This document shows positions 26,447 to 35,552 of a DNA stretch of 64,000 bases, in pieces. The DNA comes from Nautilia profundicola AmH (GTDB lineage Bacteria; Campylobacterota; Campylobacteria; Campylobacterales; Nautiliaceae). Position 1 is the first letter of the stretch. Each line of letters starts with the position of its first letter. The position numbers were made by a program, and so were the translations under genes. The stretch is from the NCBI RefSeq assembly GCF_000021725.1, contig NC_012115.1:645001-709000 (forward strand), in the 5' to 3' direction. The notes beneath the pieces were generated by a model. That model saw only the letters and a program-made list of their open reading frames with translations, searched no databases and had not been told where the DNA came from.

Positions 26447-28412
26447 ACTACAAAAAATTATTGAATTTACTAAAAACTTTAACGTATTGTATGTAGAAGA
26501 TAATAAAGACGCATTAGAAGAAACTAAAATTATTTTTGAAAGATTTTTTAAAAAAGTAATAACAGCTTCGGACGGTGAAGAAGGTTTGGAGAAATTCAAA
26601 AACAACAAGATCGACCTTGTTATAACTGATATAAATATGCCGAAGTTAAACGGGCTTCAAATGATAAAAAAAATTAAAGAAATAAGTCCGGAAATTAATG
26701 CATTAGTAGTATCCGCTTATAATGAAACTGATTATTTTATAGAAGCAATCAAGTTAGGTGTGGATGGGTTTATTTTAAAACCTTTTGAAATAGAGCAGTT
26801 TATAGATATTCTTAAAAAAATCACACACAATCTTTTATTAAAAAAAGAAGCCAAAGAGTTTGAAAATTTACTAAAACAGTATCAAAATATTGTTGATAAA
26901 AGTGTTATGGTTGCTAAATTTGATACCAATAAAAAATTCACATATGTAAACAATGAATTTTGTAAAATTTTCAGTTATCCAAAAGAAGAAATCATTGGTA
27001 AAGAAATACATCATATGATTTATAATGCAGAAAAGATGCAAGATGAAATTGAAAAATTTTGGGAAAGTATAATAAATGAAAAAAATTTATTTAGTGAAAT
27101 AATTAAATGTAAAGATAAAAATGGAAAAATCATTTATATTAAAGCATTAATCAGTCCTATATTAGATGAAAACGGGAATATTATCGAATTAATTTCCATA
27201 TGTTACGACATAAGTGAAATGATGAAACCTAAAAAGCTTTTATATGATTATTTGGAAAATGCAAAAGAACCTTTTGTAGCATTAATTGAAATTGAAAACT
27301 TTCAAAGTTTCAGGAACTTTTTCGGTGAAAAAATTGCTGAAACAATTGAACATAAATTTGAAGATTATTTAAAAGATCTGTTGCCTGATGGTATTGATAA
27401 AATATTTGACTTGGATGAGGGTGAGTATGCGATTGTTACAGATTTGGCAAATAATTCAAAAAGTTATGAGGAATATATTAATGAACTTAAACAAATACAA
27501 AGAAAAATTAATTACTCCCAATTGGATATAGGAGAGTTTTTATATGATATTACTGTAATAATGTGTGTTTCCAAAGGTAAAGAAGCTTTTGAAAACACCA
27601 GAATAGGTATGAATAAAATTAAAAATAATAAAGATTCTTTTTTAATTGCGGATGGTTTACTTGCGAAAGAGAAAAAAATAGCTCAGGAAAACCTGCAGAT
27701 TCTTCATATTCTAAAAGAAGCAATTGATAACAAAAATATTATTTGTTTTTATCAGCCGATTATAGAAAACAGTACGAAACGCATTGTAAAATATGAGACA
27801 TTAGTAAGAATCGAATATGATAATAAAATCATACCTCCGTCTAAATTTATTGATGTTGCAAAACAGGGTATTTACTATTCAAAAATTACGGAAATAGTAT
27901 TAAGTGAAGCGTTTGATATTGTTAAAAAATTTAAAGATTACGATATAAGTATTAATATTTCCGAAATTGATATAGAAAAAGAAATAGTAAGAGAACTTAT
28001 TTATGAGATGTTAAGTAAAAACAAAGAATTTGCCAAATATGTAACATTTGAATTGCTTGAAGATGCAGATGTAGAAAAATATGATGTGTTGGAGGAGTTT
28101 ATTACTAAAATTAAAGATTTAGGCGTAACAATAGCGATTGATGATTTTGGAAGCGGATATTCGAATTTTATAAGACTTATTAATTACAAGCCTGATTTTC
28201 TAAAACTTGACGGTACATTAATAAAAGATATTCATAAAGATAAATTTTCTTACAGTGTAGTAAAATCAATTGTAGAATTTGCTAAAGCAAATGAGATTAA
28301 AACTATAGCCGAGTTTGTTGAAAATGAAGAAATTTTTAAAACTGTAAAAGAACTTGGAGTTGATTATTCCCAAGGATATTACTTCGGAAAGCCGGAAAGA
28401 CTAAAATTATAA
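26439..28412 (+). CDS. Response regulator with PAS and EAL (c-di-GMP phosphodiesterase) domains
   Basis: 657 residues. The receiver domain (about 1-125) has YVEDN, phospho-acceptor Asp in LVITDINMPKLNG and Lys in ILKPF. A PAS domain (about 140-265) follows, then a GGDEF-like segment that has lost its GGDEF motif (DLDEGEYAIVTD). The C-terminal EAL domain keeps ETLVR, NIS, the metal-binding DDFGSGYSN, KLDG and QGYYFGKP, so it is probably an active phosphodiesterase. ATG 26439 lies six bases after AAAGG. Being overlapped by the kinase gene, it is the likely phosphotransfer partner, converting the signal to lower c-di-GMP. Confidence 0.88.
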   Translation: MSELQKIIEFTKNFNVLYVEDNKDALEETKIIFERFFKKVITASDGEEGLEKFKNNKIDLVITDINMPKLNGLQMIKKIKEISPEINALVVSAYNETDYFIEAIKLGVDGFILKPFEIEQFIDILKKITHNLLLKKEAKEFENLLKQYQNIVDKSVMVAKFDTNKKFTYVNNEFCKIFSYPKEEIIGKEIHHMIYNAEKMQDEIEKFWESIINEKNLFSEIIKCKDKNGKIIYIKALISPILDENGNIIELISICYDISEMMKPKKLLYDYLENAKEPFVALIEIENFQSFRNFFGEKIAETIEHKFEDYLKDLLPDGIDKIFDLDEGEYAIVTDLANNSKSYEEYINELKQIQRKINYSQLDIGEFLYDITVIMCVSKGKEAFENTRIGMNKIKNNKDSFLIADGLLAKEKKIAQENLQILHILKEAIDNKNIICFYQPIIENSTKRIVKYETLVRIEYDNKIIPPSKFIDVAKQGIYYSKITEIVLSEAFDIVKKFKDYDISINISEIDIEKEIVRELIYEMLSKNKEFAKYVTFELLEDADVEKYDVLEEFITKIKDLGVTIAIDDFGSGYSNFIRLINYKPDFLKLDGTLIKDIHKDKFSYSVVKSIVEFAKANEIKTIAEFVENEEIFKTVKELGVDYSQGYYFGKPERLKL

Positions 28413-28420
28413 GGAACAAA

Positions 28421-28825
28421 ATGAAACCTAAAATTTATGAAAAAAAAATTATTGTAAGTAGTAAAGATATTGATTTTAACGGACATGTTAATAATCTGAA
28501 ATACCTTGAGTGGATGATTAATGTTGCAATGGAACACTCAACACACGAGGGATTCGGTGTTGAATACTATAAAACTCATGGAGTAAGCTGGGTTGCCAAA
28601 AAACATTGCATAGAATATAAACTCCCGGCATTTGAAGGTGACGAGCTTGTTTTGAGAACATGGATTGATGAGGTAAAAAAACTGCTTGTAATCAGAAAAT
28701 ATGAAATTTATAAAAATGACAAACTTATAACTTCAGGATTCAGTGAGTGGGTTTTTGTGGATTTTAAAACACAGAGGCCTAAAAGAATACCTGAAGATAT
28801 TATTGAGAAATTTTTTGTAGGTTAG
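28421..28825 (+). CDS. Acyl-CoA thioesterase (hot-dog fold, 4HBT family)
   Basis: A 134-residue single hot-dog protein. The signature DIDFNGHVNNLKYLEW places the catalytic Asp in the 4-hydroxybenzoyl-CoA/YbgC-like class. WISEW-type residues (GFSEWVFVDFKTQRPKRIP) close the fold. It starts eight bases after the EAL gene stop, with AAGGA upstream, and is convergent with the Ehr operon. Substrate chain length is unknown. Confidence 0.82.
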   Translation: MKPKIYEKKIIVSSKDIDFNGHVNNLKYLEWMINVAMEHSTHEGFGVEYYKTHGVSWVAKKHCIEYKLPAFEGDELVLRTWIDEVKKLLVIRKYEIYKNDKLITSGFSEWVFVDFKTQRPKRIPEDIIEKFFVG

Positions 28826-28826
28826 T

Positions 28827-29327
28827 TTATTCAAATGTTTTTAAAAATTTCAAAAGCCCTTTTATTATATCTTTTGGGCTTGGAGGGCATCCCGGGATAA
28901 AATAATCTATTTTTAAATCGTTTCCTTTTATTGCATATGTTTTTTCAAAAACACCCATATCTTTTACACACTCACCAATTGCTATTACCCATTTAGGAGA
29001 CGGCATCTGGTTATAACAGTCTATTGCATGATGGTACATATTCATTGTCATTACTCCGCTTAAAAACATAACGTCCGCGTGTCTTGGACTTGCAACAAAA
29101 TGTATTCCAAGCCTCTCTAAGTCATAATAAGGATTGCTTAAAGCGTTACATTCAGCTTCGCATGCGTTACAGCTTCCGCTATCAACCATTCTTATTGCAA
29201 GGCTTCCGGCGAAATGTTTTTTAATTTTATCTTTTATCTGTTTTTTTATCTCTTTAAGTTCCCTATCAAATTCTAAATTTTCAGTAACTATTCCCGTTTG
29301 AATTCTCTTTTCCCAGAATTTTAGCAT
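28827..29327 (-). CDS. Small iron-sulfur subunit of the Ehr/hydrogenase-4-like complex (NuoB/HyfI-like)
   Basis: A 166-residue homologue of NuoB, HycG and HyfI. It keeps the cluster-binding cysteines of the proximal 4Fe-4S centre: DSGSCNACEAEC, GECVKDMG and PGCPPSP. It is the last gene of the six-gene leftward operon. Together with the large subunit it forms the peripheral arm; electrons would pass through this cluster. No separate ferredoxin-like subunit (NuoI/HyfH) is encoded in this operon, so the electron donor is unclear. Confidence 0.88.
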   Translation of the reverse strand: MLKFWEKRIQTGIVTENLEFDRELKEIKKQIKDKIKKHFAGSLAIRMVDSGSCNACEAECNALSNPYYDLERLGIHFVASPRHADVMFLSGVMTMNMYHHAIDCYNQMPSPKWVIAIGECVKDMGVFEKTYAIKGNDLKIDYFIPGCPPSPKDIIKGLLKFLKTFE

Positions 29328-29336
29328 TTTTATCCT

Positions 29337-30701
29337 TTACAAATCGTTTCCGGCATAACTTAAATCGAAACTTTTATTAATAAGTGGAAAGTCCGCGATA
29401 ATATCTTTGTAAATTGTCGTGTGAAACGCCTGCCAGTTTATGTGTGAAGGGTCACGTACGTAAAATCTGTCGACTACTCCGTCTTTAATTTTCATATACA
29501 TAAAAAGCTCACCGATAGAACTTTCTACAAAACTCATATATTCTCCGTCTTTAAATTCATTAAGCATTAATTTTTCTTTTTTATCGGTTTTGAAATTTTT
29601 AATCATTTCAATTGAATTTAAAACTTCTTTTATTCTTACTCTAAATCTATCTGATACTTCGCCTTTTTTCCCAAGCTGCATTTTATATCCGAAGTTTTTA
29701 TAAAAAAGATTGTTTCTTACATCAAGTTCAACTCCACTGGCTCTCGCCGTCACACCCACAACTCCGTATTTTGCAGCCTTTTGTCTGCTTAAAGCCCCTG
29801 TGGTATTAAATCTGTCCCAAAGACTTGCAATATCATTTATCCAGTCTTCAAAAAATTCAACTTCTTTTTTTAAATAATCAATAAATTTGGTAAGTTCTTG
29901 ATAGTCTATTTCAACTTCCTCTTTTATTGCCCCGAATCCGAATCTGTGCCCTGTAATTTTTGCCATAACTCTTCTTGCTTCTTCAGTAAGTTTACTCATA
30001 AAAGCAAGAGCCGCACCAAATCCCGCGTCGTTTGGTATAAATCCTAAATCAGTTAAGTGATGGATAATCCTTTCAAGTTCAAGCAGGGTGAAATATTTTT
30101 GTTTAAGGGAATTCGGAATTTCAATTTCACTTGCCTGAGATAAAATATCCATAAAGGCAATTTGATAGGCAATACTTTCATTTCCACTTATTCTTTCAAC
30201 TATTTTTTTGATTTCATTTACTTTTTTACCCTCAACCATTTTTTCAATTCCGCGGTACTTGTAATAGTGCCTAACTTCAAGATGAAGTATCTCTTCGCCC
30301 GCCTGGGAAAACTGAAAATGCCCGGGTTCTATAATTCCTGCATGAATAGGTCCTACAGGTACCACAAAAACGTTATCTCCTTCAATTTCTTCGTATTTGT
30401 AAGGAGTGAATACTGTAAAATCAATCTCTTTTTTATTAAAATCTTTTCTTAAAGGATATATGTGTTTTGGAAATCTTTCATGTTTTACAAGAGGTCTTGT
30501 ATCAAACGCCCCTTCAAATTCTATTCCGAATTCGTCTTTGATTTTTCTCTCCATCCATATGGCTGACGGGTATTTTGACATCAGTGATTTAACTGTCGGA
30601 TTTTTTTTATCTACGCTTTGGCGTTCGATTTTACTCTCATAAACGTCAATAATTTCAAAATTCTCTAACTTATCAAGTGCAAATCTGGCAATTAATCTCA
30701 T
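29337..30701 (-). CDS. Large subunit of an energy-converting hydrogenase-related (Ehr) complex, NuoC-NuoD fusion lacking Ni-binding cysteines
   Basis: A 454-residue protein. Residues 1-90 are a NuoC-like domain (MERKIKDEFGIEFEG, then HERFPKHIYPLRKDF); the rest is NuoD/HyfG-like (PVGPIHAGIIEPGHFQF, SGVELDVR). In NiFe hydrogenases nickel is held by RxCGxC and DPCxxC. Here these read RISGNE (Ser172, Glu175) and DPSHIN (Ser419, Asn422), so all four ligands are missing. It is therefore homologous to hydrogenase-4 but is unlikely to be a hydrogenase. It fits the Ehr group described between group-4 hydrogenases and complex I. It overlaps the upstream membrane subunit gene by four bases. Confidence 0.88.
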   Translation of the reverse strand: MRLIARFALDKLENFEIIDVYESKIERQSVDKKNPTVKSLMSKYPSAIWMERKIKDEFGIEFEGAFDTRPLVKHERFPKHIYPLRKDFNKKEIDFTVFTPYKYEEIEGDNVFVVPVGPIHAGIIEPGHFQFSQAGEEILHLEVRHYYKYRGIEKMVEGKKVNEIKKIVERISGNESIAYQIAFMDILSQASEIEIPNSLKQKYFTLLELERIIHHLTDLGFIPNDAGFGAALAFMSKLTEEARRVMAKITGHRFGFGAIKEEVEIDYQELTKFIDYLKKEVEFFEDWINDIASLWDRFNTTGALSRQKAAKYGVVGVTARASGVELDVRNNLFYKNFGYKMQLGKKGEVSDRFRVRIKEVLNSIEMIKNFKTDKKEKLMLNEFKDGEYMSFVESSIGELFMYMKIKDGVVDRFYVRDPSHINWQAFHTTIYKDIIADFPLINKSFDLSYAGNDL

Positions 30702-32077
30702 TTCATAATCCCTTCGATAAAATCAAAACTTTGTGGCAATAGAAGAAAAGCAGTTGAGATGAATAGTATAAAAACTGCGATTATTTCGCTTTTATAAACT
30801 TTTTTTTCTTTTTCTTCTCTTACGTATTGCATATTCTGATAAATATGAACGAATCTGTAAAAGATAATGCTAAGCAACATTAAAAGAATAAAAACGGTTC
30901 CAATCATTAAAAAGAAATAATTTGAATCTTTTGCAATGTCAACCATCGTTTTAAATCCGTATATTTCACTGAAAAACATAGGGCTTGGAGGTAGAGAAAT
31001 TACTCCTAAAAACATAGCGGCAATCATAAAAGCGGCAAATTTGTTGAGATTTTTTAATGTTCCTTTAAATATATATTTTTTGTTTTGTTCTAAAATTTGT
31101 GAGCTTATAAAAAGACCCGGTTTCATAAAAGCGTGAGCGGCGAAGTGAAGAAGTGTCGCAAAATATCCTCCGCTTATCCAAAATAGAGCTATTAAACTCA
31201 TATGTTCAATTCCAGAAAGTGAAAAAAGACGAACAAAATCTTTTGCCCTATAGATTAAAAAACTTACAAAAAAGAGAGTTATTAAGATATAAATGTATCC
31301 GATTGCGATTAAGTGTGAATAATTGATATGTTTTTCTATCATTGAAAACCTGAAAAACCCTAAAATTATAGCACTCTCAAGTATACCGCTGAAGAGTGCT
31401 CCCACCTGATAAACTGAAGCTCTTTCAATATCTGCCAGCCACAAATTCATCGGAAAAAATCCCATTTTAATAAACATTCCTATCATTACGAATATAAATC
31501 CGAGCTCAAAAAGATATTCGTTTATTTTTTGCGTGTTGTTAATTAGTGAGTAAAAGTTCATAGCATTTTCACCCAAAACATCTTTGCTTGCGGCGTAAAT
31601 TAAAATTATTCCAAAAAGAATAAGAGAAATTGCGATAGCTCCGACTATTAGATATCTCCATGCTTCAATGTCTGCTTCTTTTGAAACTTTTACTTTTATC
31701 ATATATACGGTTGATAAAGTCGCAAATTCAAGTCCTACCCAGTAAAGCCCCATATTGTTTGAAAGGATTGAGATAATTATTCCTATCCAAAAAACCGCAA
31801 AGAATCTGTAAAACCTTTTAATTGATTTTTCATTAAGTTTGATTCTATCAGGCAATGAAATCATTGAAGCAAAAACCGCAACGGCTACTATTGAAGATAC
31901 AACAAGAACAAAACTTCCTAATTTATCAATATAAAAATAGTCGTTTACAAAAGGGTGGGTAACCGTATATATTACTCCGAAAAATATTGTTGAAGCTGTA
32001 AATGCCATTAATTTCCTGCTTATTTTAAAATAACTTAAAACAAAAACTATTAGCGGAGGTACAAAAAGAAATTCCAT
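30698..32077 (-). CDS. Antiporter-like membrane subunit of the Ehr complex (HyfF/NuoN-like)
   Basis: A 459-residue proton-translocating-type membrane protein with about 13-14 hydrophobic segments. The family motifs include a conserved region GMFIKMGFFPMNLWLADIERAS, with the membrane lysine, and HFAAHAFMKPGLFISSQ with histidines of the channel. It follows hyfE-like by one base and overlaps the large-subunit gene. It should form part of the ion-pumping membrane arm. Confidence 0.88.
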   Translation of the reverse strand: MEFLFVPPLIVFVLSYFKISRKLMAFTASTIFFGVIYTVTHPFVNDYFYIDKLGSFVLVVSSIVAVAVFASMISLPDRIKLNEKSIKRFYRFFAVFWIGIIISILSNNMGLYWVGLEFATLSTVYMIKVKVSKEADIEAWRYLIVGAIAISLILFGIILIYAASKDVLGENAMNFYSLINNTQKINEYLFELGFIFVMIGMFIKMGFFPMNLWLADIERASVYQVGALFSGILESAIILGFFRFSMIEKHINYSHLIAIGYIYILITLFFVSFLIYRAKDFVRLFSLSGIEHMSLIALFWISGGYFATLLHFAAHAFMKPGLFISSQILEQNKKYIFKGTLKNLNKFAAFMIAAMFLGVISLPPSPMFFSEIYGFKTMVDIAKDSNYFFLMIGTVFILLMLLSIIFYRFVHIYQNMQYVREEKEKKVYKSEIIAVFILFISTAFLLLPQSFDFIEGIMK

Positions 32078-32683
32078 TTATTCTCCTTGATATTTAAAAA
32101 GTAGGTTGATAATTAAAATAAACATCATCAAATCAAAAAACACCCCAAGCTCAATTAGTGAAGGCATTCCGTTTGTCGCGACAATTCCGAGTAAAAACAA
32201 AGAGTTTTCAATAAATAAAAAGCCCATAATTTTTGCAATCATTTTTTTGTGTTCCATTATCAAAAGAAGTGAAAGAAAAAGCGAGCTTATTGAAATTGCC
32301 ACAAAATTCGGATGTGTTGTAAATGAATCTAAAACAGGCGTAATCAGATAATATGTAAATACCAAAACAATCGGAACGATTATCGTTAAATACTGAATTT
32401 TTATAATCTGTGATATATCTCTATTGATTTTAAATCTTATAGTTATTTTTTTTAATACAAGCGGGATAACTAAAAATTTTATAATTATTGTAATGATACC
32501 CATAATTACCAGCTCTTCATTTCCAAGGTGTTTTCCGATTACTATTGCAATACTCCCCAAAATAAGGGAATTAAGTCCATACCAGAAATAGAGTCTGAAG
32601 AGTCTGTTTGTAAAAAGCGAAGCAATAAGTACGGCAATAAAAAAGCCTATTAATACGTTTATCATTTTACTCTCCCACCACAT
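32078..32683 (-). CDS. Membrane subunit of the Ehr complex (HyfE-like)
   Basis: A 201-residue hydrophobic protein with about six membrane segments. It resembles HyfE, a fused NuoK-like region (FLFIENSLFLLGIVATNGMPSLIELGVFFDLM keeps the conserved membrane glutamates). The ORF can begin upstream of the better start MINVLIGFF; the annotated start overlaps the NuoH-like gene by 17 bases and ATG about 18 bases further in is possible. It lies between the NuoH-like and NuoN-like genes. Confidence 0.8.
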   Translation of the reverse strand: MWWESKMINVLIGFFIAVLIASLFTNRLFRLYFWYGLNSLILGSIAIVIGKHLGNEELVIMGIITIIIKFLVIPLVLKKITIRFKINRDISQIIKIQYLTIIVPIVLVFTYYLITPVLDSFTTHPNFVAISISSLFLSLLLIMEHKKMIAKIMGFLFIENSLFLLGIVATNGMPSLIELGVFFDLMMFILIINLLFKYQGE

Positions 32684-33587
32684 AATAGATAAATAGTGAT
32701 AAAAATCCGAAAATTATCGCAATTCCCAGAAGATTAGGCACTTTAAAAAGTCTCAATTTAGCAGTGTTTACTTCAACAAGAGCCACTGCAACCGATACTA
32801 AAATAAGTTTAAGAATAAAAACCGTAACAGCCAGGCACCAGCATAGATTCACCCCAAAAGGTAAAAACAGGCTTACAAACAGAGTTGCGAAAATTGCAAA
32901 TTTAAGTGCGCTTGCCATTTCGATTAACGCCAAATCGGCACCTGTACTCTCAAGAACCATTGCTTCATGTACCATTGTAAGCTCAAGGTGAGTTTCCGGA
33001 TTGTCTATCGGAATTCTCCCATTTTCCGCAATCAGGATAATAAAAAAGCTGATTGCCGCCAGAACAAAACTTGCTGCGTGGTTTATATCAAAATAGTCGT
33101 TCAGGTTTAAAACTGCTTTACTGATTCCTATACTTTGTCCGATCAGTGAAATACTGAAAACCGTTAAAATCATTGCGGGTTCCACAAGTGCCGAAATAAA
33201 GGCTTCACGGCTGCTGCCTATTCCTCCAAACGCATTTGCACTGTCAAGCCCTAAAAGCATTAAAAAAAACGTTGAAAGAGATAAAAGTCCGGTAATGGTA
33301 AATGCGTCGATAAATGAGATGTAAAAACTTCCATGAAAAACAGGAGGCATTAAAAATACCACCACAATAATAGGAGATAAAATCATAAATACGGCAATTC
33401 TGCTTATTTGGCTCGATTCTTTTGCATAAACAAGCTCTTTATGAATAAGTTTTACAAAATCCGCATACGGCTGAAACGGACTAATCGGCTTTTTAAACAG
33501 TAAAAACATTTTTATTGATTTTGTAAGCCCGAGTAAAAACGGAGCTATTAAAAATATAAGAGATATCGTCAAAATATAATTTATCAT
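32667..33587 (-). CDS. Membrane subunit of the Ehr complex (HyfC/HycD/NuoH-like)
   Basis: A 306-residue membrane protein of the NuoH/HycD family, which links the peripheral arm to the membrane arm. Conserved segments are FKKPISPFQPYADFVKLIHKE, AENGRIPIDNPETHLELTM with the conserved acidic residues, and EASADLALIEMASALK-like sequence (STGADLALIEMA). It overlaps the NuoL-like gene upstream by four bases. Confidence 0.9.
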   Translation of the reverse strand: MINYILTISLIFLIAPFLLGLTKSIKMFLLFKKPISPFQPYADFVKLIHKELVYAKESSQISRIAVFMILSPIIVVVFLMPPVFHGSFYISFIDAFTITGLLSLSTFFLMLLGLDSANAFGGIGSSREAFISALVEPAMILTVFSISLIGQSIGISKAVLNLNDYFDINHAASFVLAAISFFIILIAENGRIPIDNPETHLELTMVHEAMVLESTGADLALIEMASALKFAIFATLFVSLFLPFGVNLCWCLAVTVFILKLILVSVAVALVEVNTAKLRLFKVPNLLGIAIIFGFLSLFIYYVVGE

Positions 33588-35443
33588 TTTTTCTCTCCAA
33601 ACAGGAATTTATAAAAAATCGCCATTACAATTCCTTCAAGCATTATATTTCCCCAACTGATTTCTTTGTAAAACACTCTGAAACTAAACAGGGCGAATAT
33701 CAAAAGCATAAAAATAAGGCTTGAATATCTATGTCTTTCAAAATGGGACAGTCTGTATACGAAATAGCTTAGATAATTCAGTCCTTTTACCACATTATCG
33801 TATAAACTTTTTTCAAAAAGAGGTTTAATATGCACTTTATAAAGTGAAGATGAAAATTTAGTTTTGTGTCCTGCAATTGTTTGGGTGCGGGTATGAATAT
33901 CCGGGCGGTAGAGCCACTCAAAAAATCTTCTGACAGGTCCGGCAAATCCTGTAGCTGAATACTGGCTTTTAGGAGTAGTGTTGTATCCGCATGCCCAGGT
34001 GTGATAAATTCTAATTTTCGGGTTTAAATATTTATAAAACGCATATATTGCAAAAACTACAATTATAAGTCCTCCTAAAATTAAAAGAGGGGCAACCGCT
34101 CCGTTTGAATTTAGTGAATGCATAACCCAGATATTTTGGAAAAGTTTATGATAAATATCTGCAACAGGCATAGAATGATTAATGATCTTTATAAAAAAAG
34201 GCATAAAAAGCATAAGTGAAATAACTACTCCTGCCATAAGAATCTGCCCTGTCAGCATTAATTTGTTTACTTCTTTTGCGTGTTTTGCGTTTTTGCTTCT
34301 GCTTAGACCCAAAAATGTAATACCAAACGCCTTTACAAAGCATGCTATAGCAAGTCCTCCGGTGAGAGCCAATGCAAAAATTGCAAAAGGAAATGAGAGT
34401 TTTAGCACTAAATTGTCAATACCGCTGGAGCTGAGCATGCTCTGAAATATCATCCACTCACTCAAAAAGCCGTTTGTAGGAGGGAGTGCAGAGATTGAAA
34501 TAGCTGCAATTAAAAACATAAAAGCGGTAACCGGCATAAGTTTTATAAGTCCTCCGTAGCTTTCTATATGTTTTGTGTGGGTGGCATATAAAACGCTTCC
34601 GGCACTCATAAAAAGAAGAGATTTAAAACTCATATGGTTAAACGTATGATATAGCGCGGCAATAAATGCAAATGCCGCAAGAGCAGGGAGTTTAAGGTAT
34701 GTGAAAATCATACCAACTCCGATTCCTATAAGGATAATTCCTATATTTTCGATTGAATGGTTTGCGAGAAGTGCTTTTATATCATGACTTGCAATAGCAT
34801 ACAATACCCCTACAAGGCTTGAAACAGCCCCGAGCGCTAAAATAATCACTCCCCATTCAATCTGCCAGTTTGGAATAATAAAAAGAAACTTTAAAAATGC
34901 ATAAATTGCAACTTTTAACATTATTCCGCTCATAAGAGCGGATACGGGAGAAGGAGCCGCCGGGTGAGCGTACGGCAGCCATACATGCAGCGGTACGACT
35001 CCAGCTTTGCTTAAAAATCCTATGGTTATGAGTAAAAAGAGTAAAGTAGGGTATTTAAAATCAGCGGCTAACTCTTTTAAAGTTTTAAAATTTGCAAATA
35101 AAGAATCTCCCCCAAGCATTAAAAAGAAAAGCAGAATAAAAACAAACCCGAAATGAGTCATAAAAAAGTAAAATCTTGCAGCTTTTACCGCTTCGTCAGT
35201 CGGTTCGGTTAAAATTAATTGCCAGCTTGCAAGGCTCATAAGCTCCCAAAAAAACAAAAACGGAAGTATTTCATTTGATAGTACGACACCTATCATTGAA
35301 AATATGAACGTAAAATAATGAATCAAAAAATGAGTTTTTCTCTTTATATGAGATAAGTACCCTATCATATAAAAAAGATTTGGAATTACTCCAAGAAGTA
35401 TTAAAAAAAGAAACAACAAAGAAAGTGGATTCATACTAAACAT
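33584..35443 (-). CDS. Antiporter-like membrane subunit of the Ehr complex (HyfB/NuoL-like)
   Basis: A 619-residue NuoL/HyfB-type protein with about 15 membrane segments. It has the lysine- and histidine-bearing channel motifs (GFLSKAGVVPLHVWLPYAH, PAAPSPVSALMSGIMLK, LANHSIENIGIILIG, YHTFNHMSFKSLLFM). It is the first gene of the operon, with a good promoter at 35489-35521 and AAAGG eight bases before its ATG. Operon order is L-H-E-N-CD-B-like, as in hydrogenase-4 but without the ferredoxin-like subunits HyfA and HyfH. Confidence 0.9.
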   Translation of the reverse strand: MFSMNPLSLLFLFLILLGVIPNLFYMIGYLSHIKRKTHFLIHYFTFIFSMIGVVLSNEILPFLFFWELMSLASWQLILTEPTDEAVKAARFYFFMTHFGFVFILLFFLMLGGDSLFANFKTLKELAADFKYPTLLFLLITIGFLSKAGVVPLHVWLPYAHPAAPSPVSALMSGIMLKVAIYAFLKFLFIIPNWQIEWGVIILALGAVSSLVGVLYAIASHDIKALLANHSIENIGIILIGIGVGMIFTYLKLPALAAFAFIAALYHTFNHMSFKSLLFMSAGSVLYATHTKHIESYGGLIKLMPVTAFMFLIAAISISALPPTNGFLSEWMIFQSMLSSSGIDNLVLKLSFPFAIFALALTGGLAIACFVKAFGITFLGLSRSKNAKHAKEVNKLMLTGQILMAGVVISLMLFMPFFIKIINHSMPVADIYHKLFQNIWVMHSLNSNGAVAPLLILGGLIIVVFAIYAFYKYLNPKIRIYHTWACGYNTTPKSQYSATGFAGPVRRFFEWLYRPDIHTRTQTIAGHKTKFSSSLYKVHIKPLFEKSLYDNVVKGLNYLSYFVYRLSHFERHRYSSLIFMLLIFALFSFRVFYKEISWGNIMLEGIVMAIFYKFLFGEKK

Positions 35444-35488
35444 TAACTTTACCTTTAAGTAAAATTTAAGGAAAGAAAAACTGACGGA

Positions 35489-35521
35489 ATTATACTGCTT
35501 TTTGCTTATAAATTACTTAAA
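35489..35521 (-). promoter_or_regulatory. Promoter of the Ehr operon
   Basis: On the minus strand TTTAAGTAAT (35521-35512), 17 bases, then TATAAT (35494-35489). Both match the epsilonproteobacterial sigma-70 pattern, with about 45 bases to the first ATG. Confidence 0.65.
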
Positions 35522-35552
35522 AGCGATTTAAAATTTTAAATTTGTCACGAAA

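Noticed and set aside
22684-28412. Prophage or transposon carrying the receptor-signalling operon
   Set aside because: No integrase, transposase, terminal repeat or tRNA junction is present; only the AT richness hints at transfer.
28827-35443. Annotating this operon as a hydrogenase 4 / formate hydrogenlyase
   Set aside because: All four nickel-binding cysteines of the large subunit are absent and no ferredoxin-like or formate dehydrogenase subunit is present.
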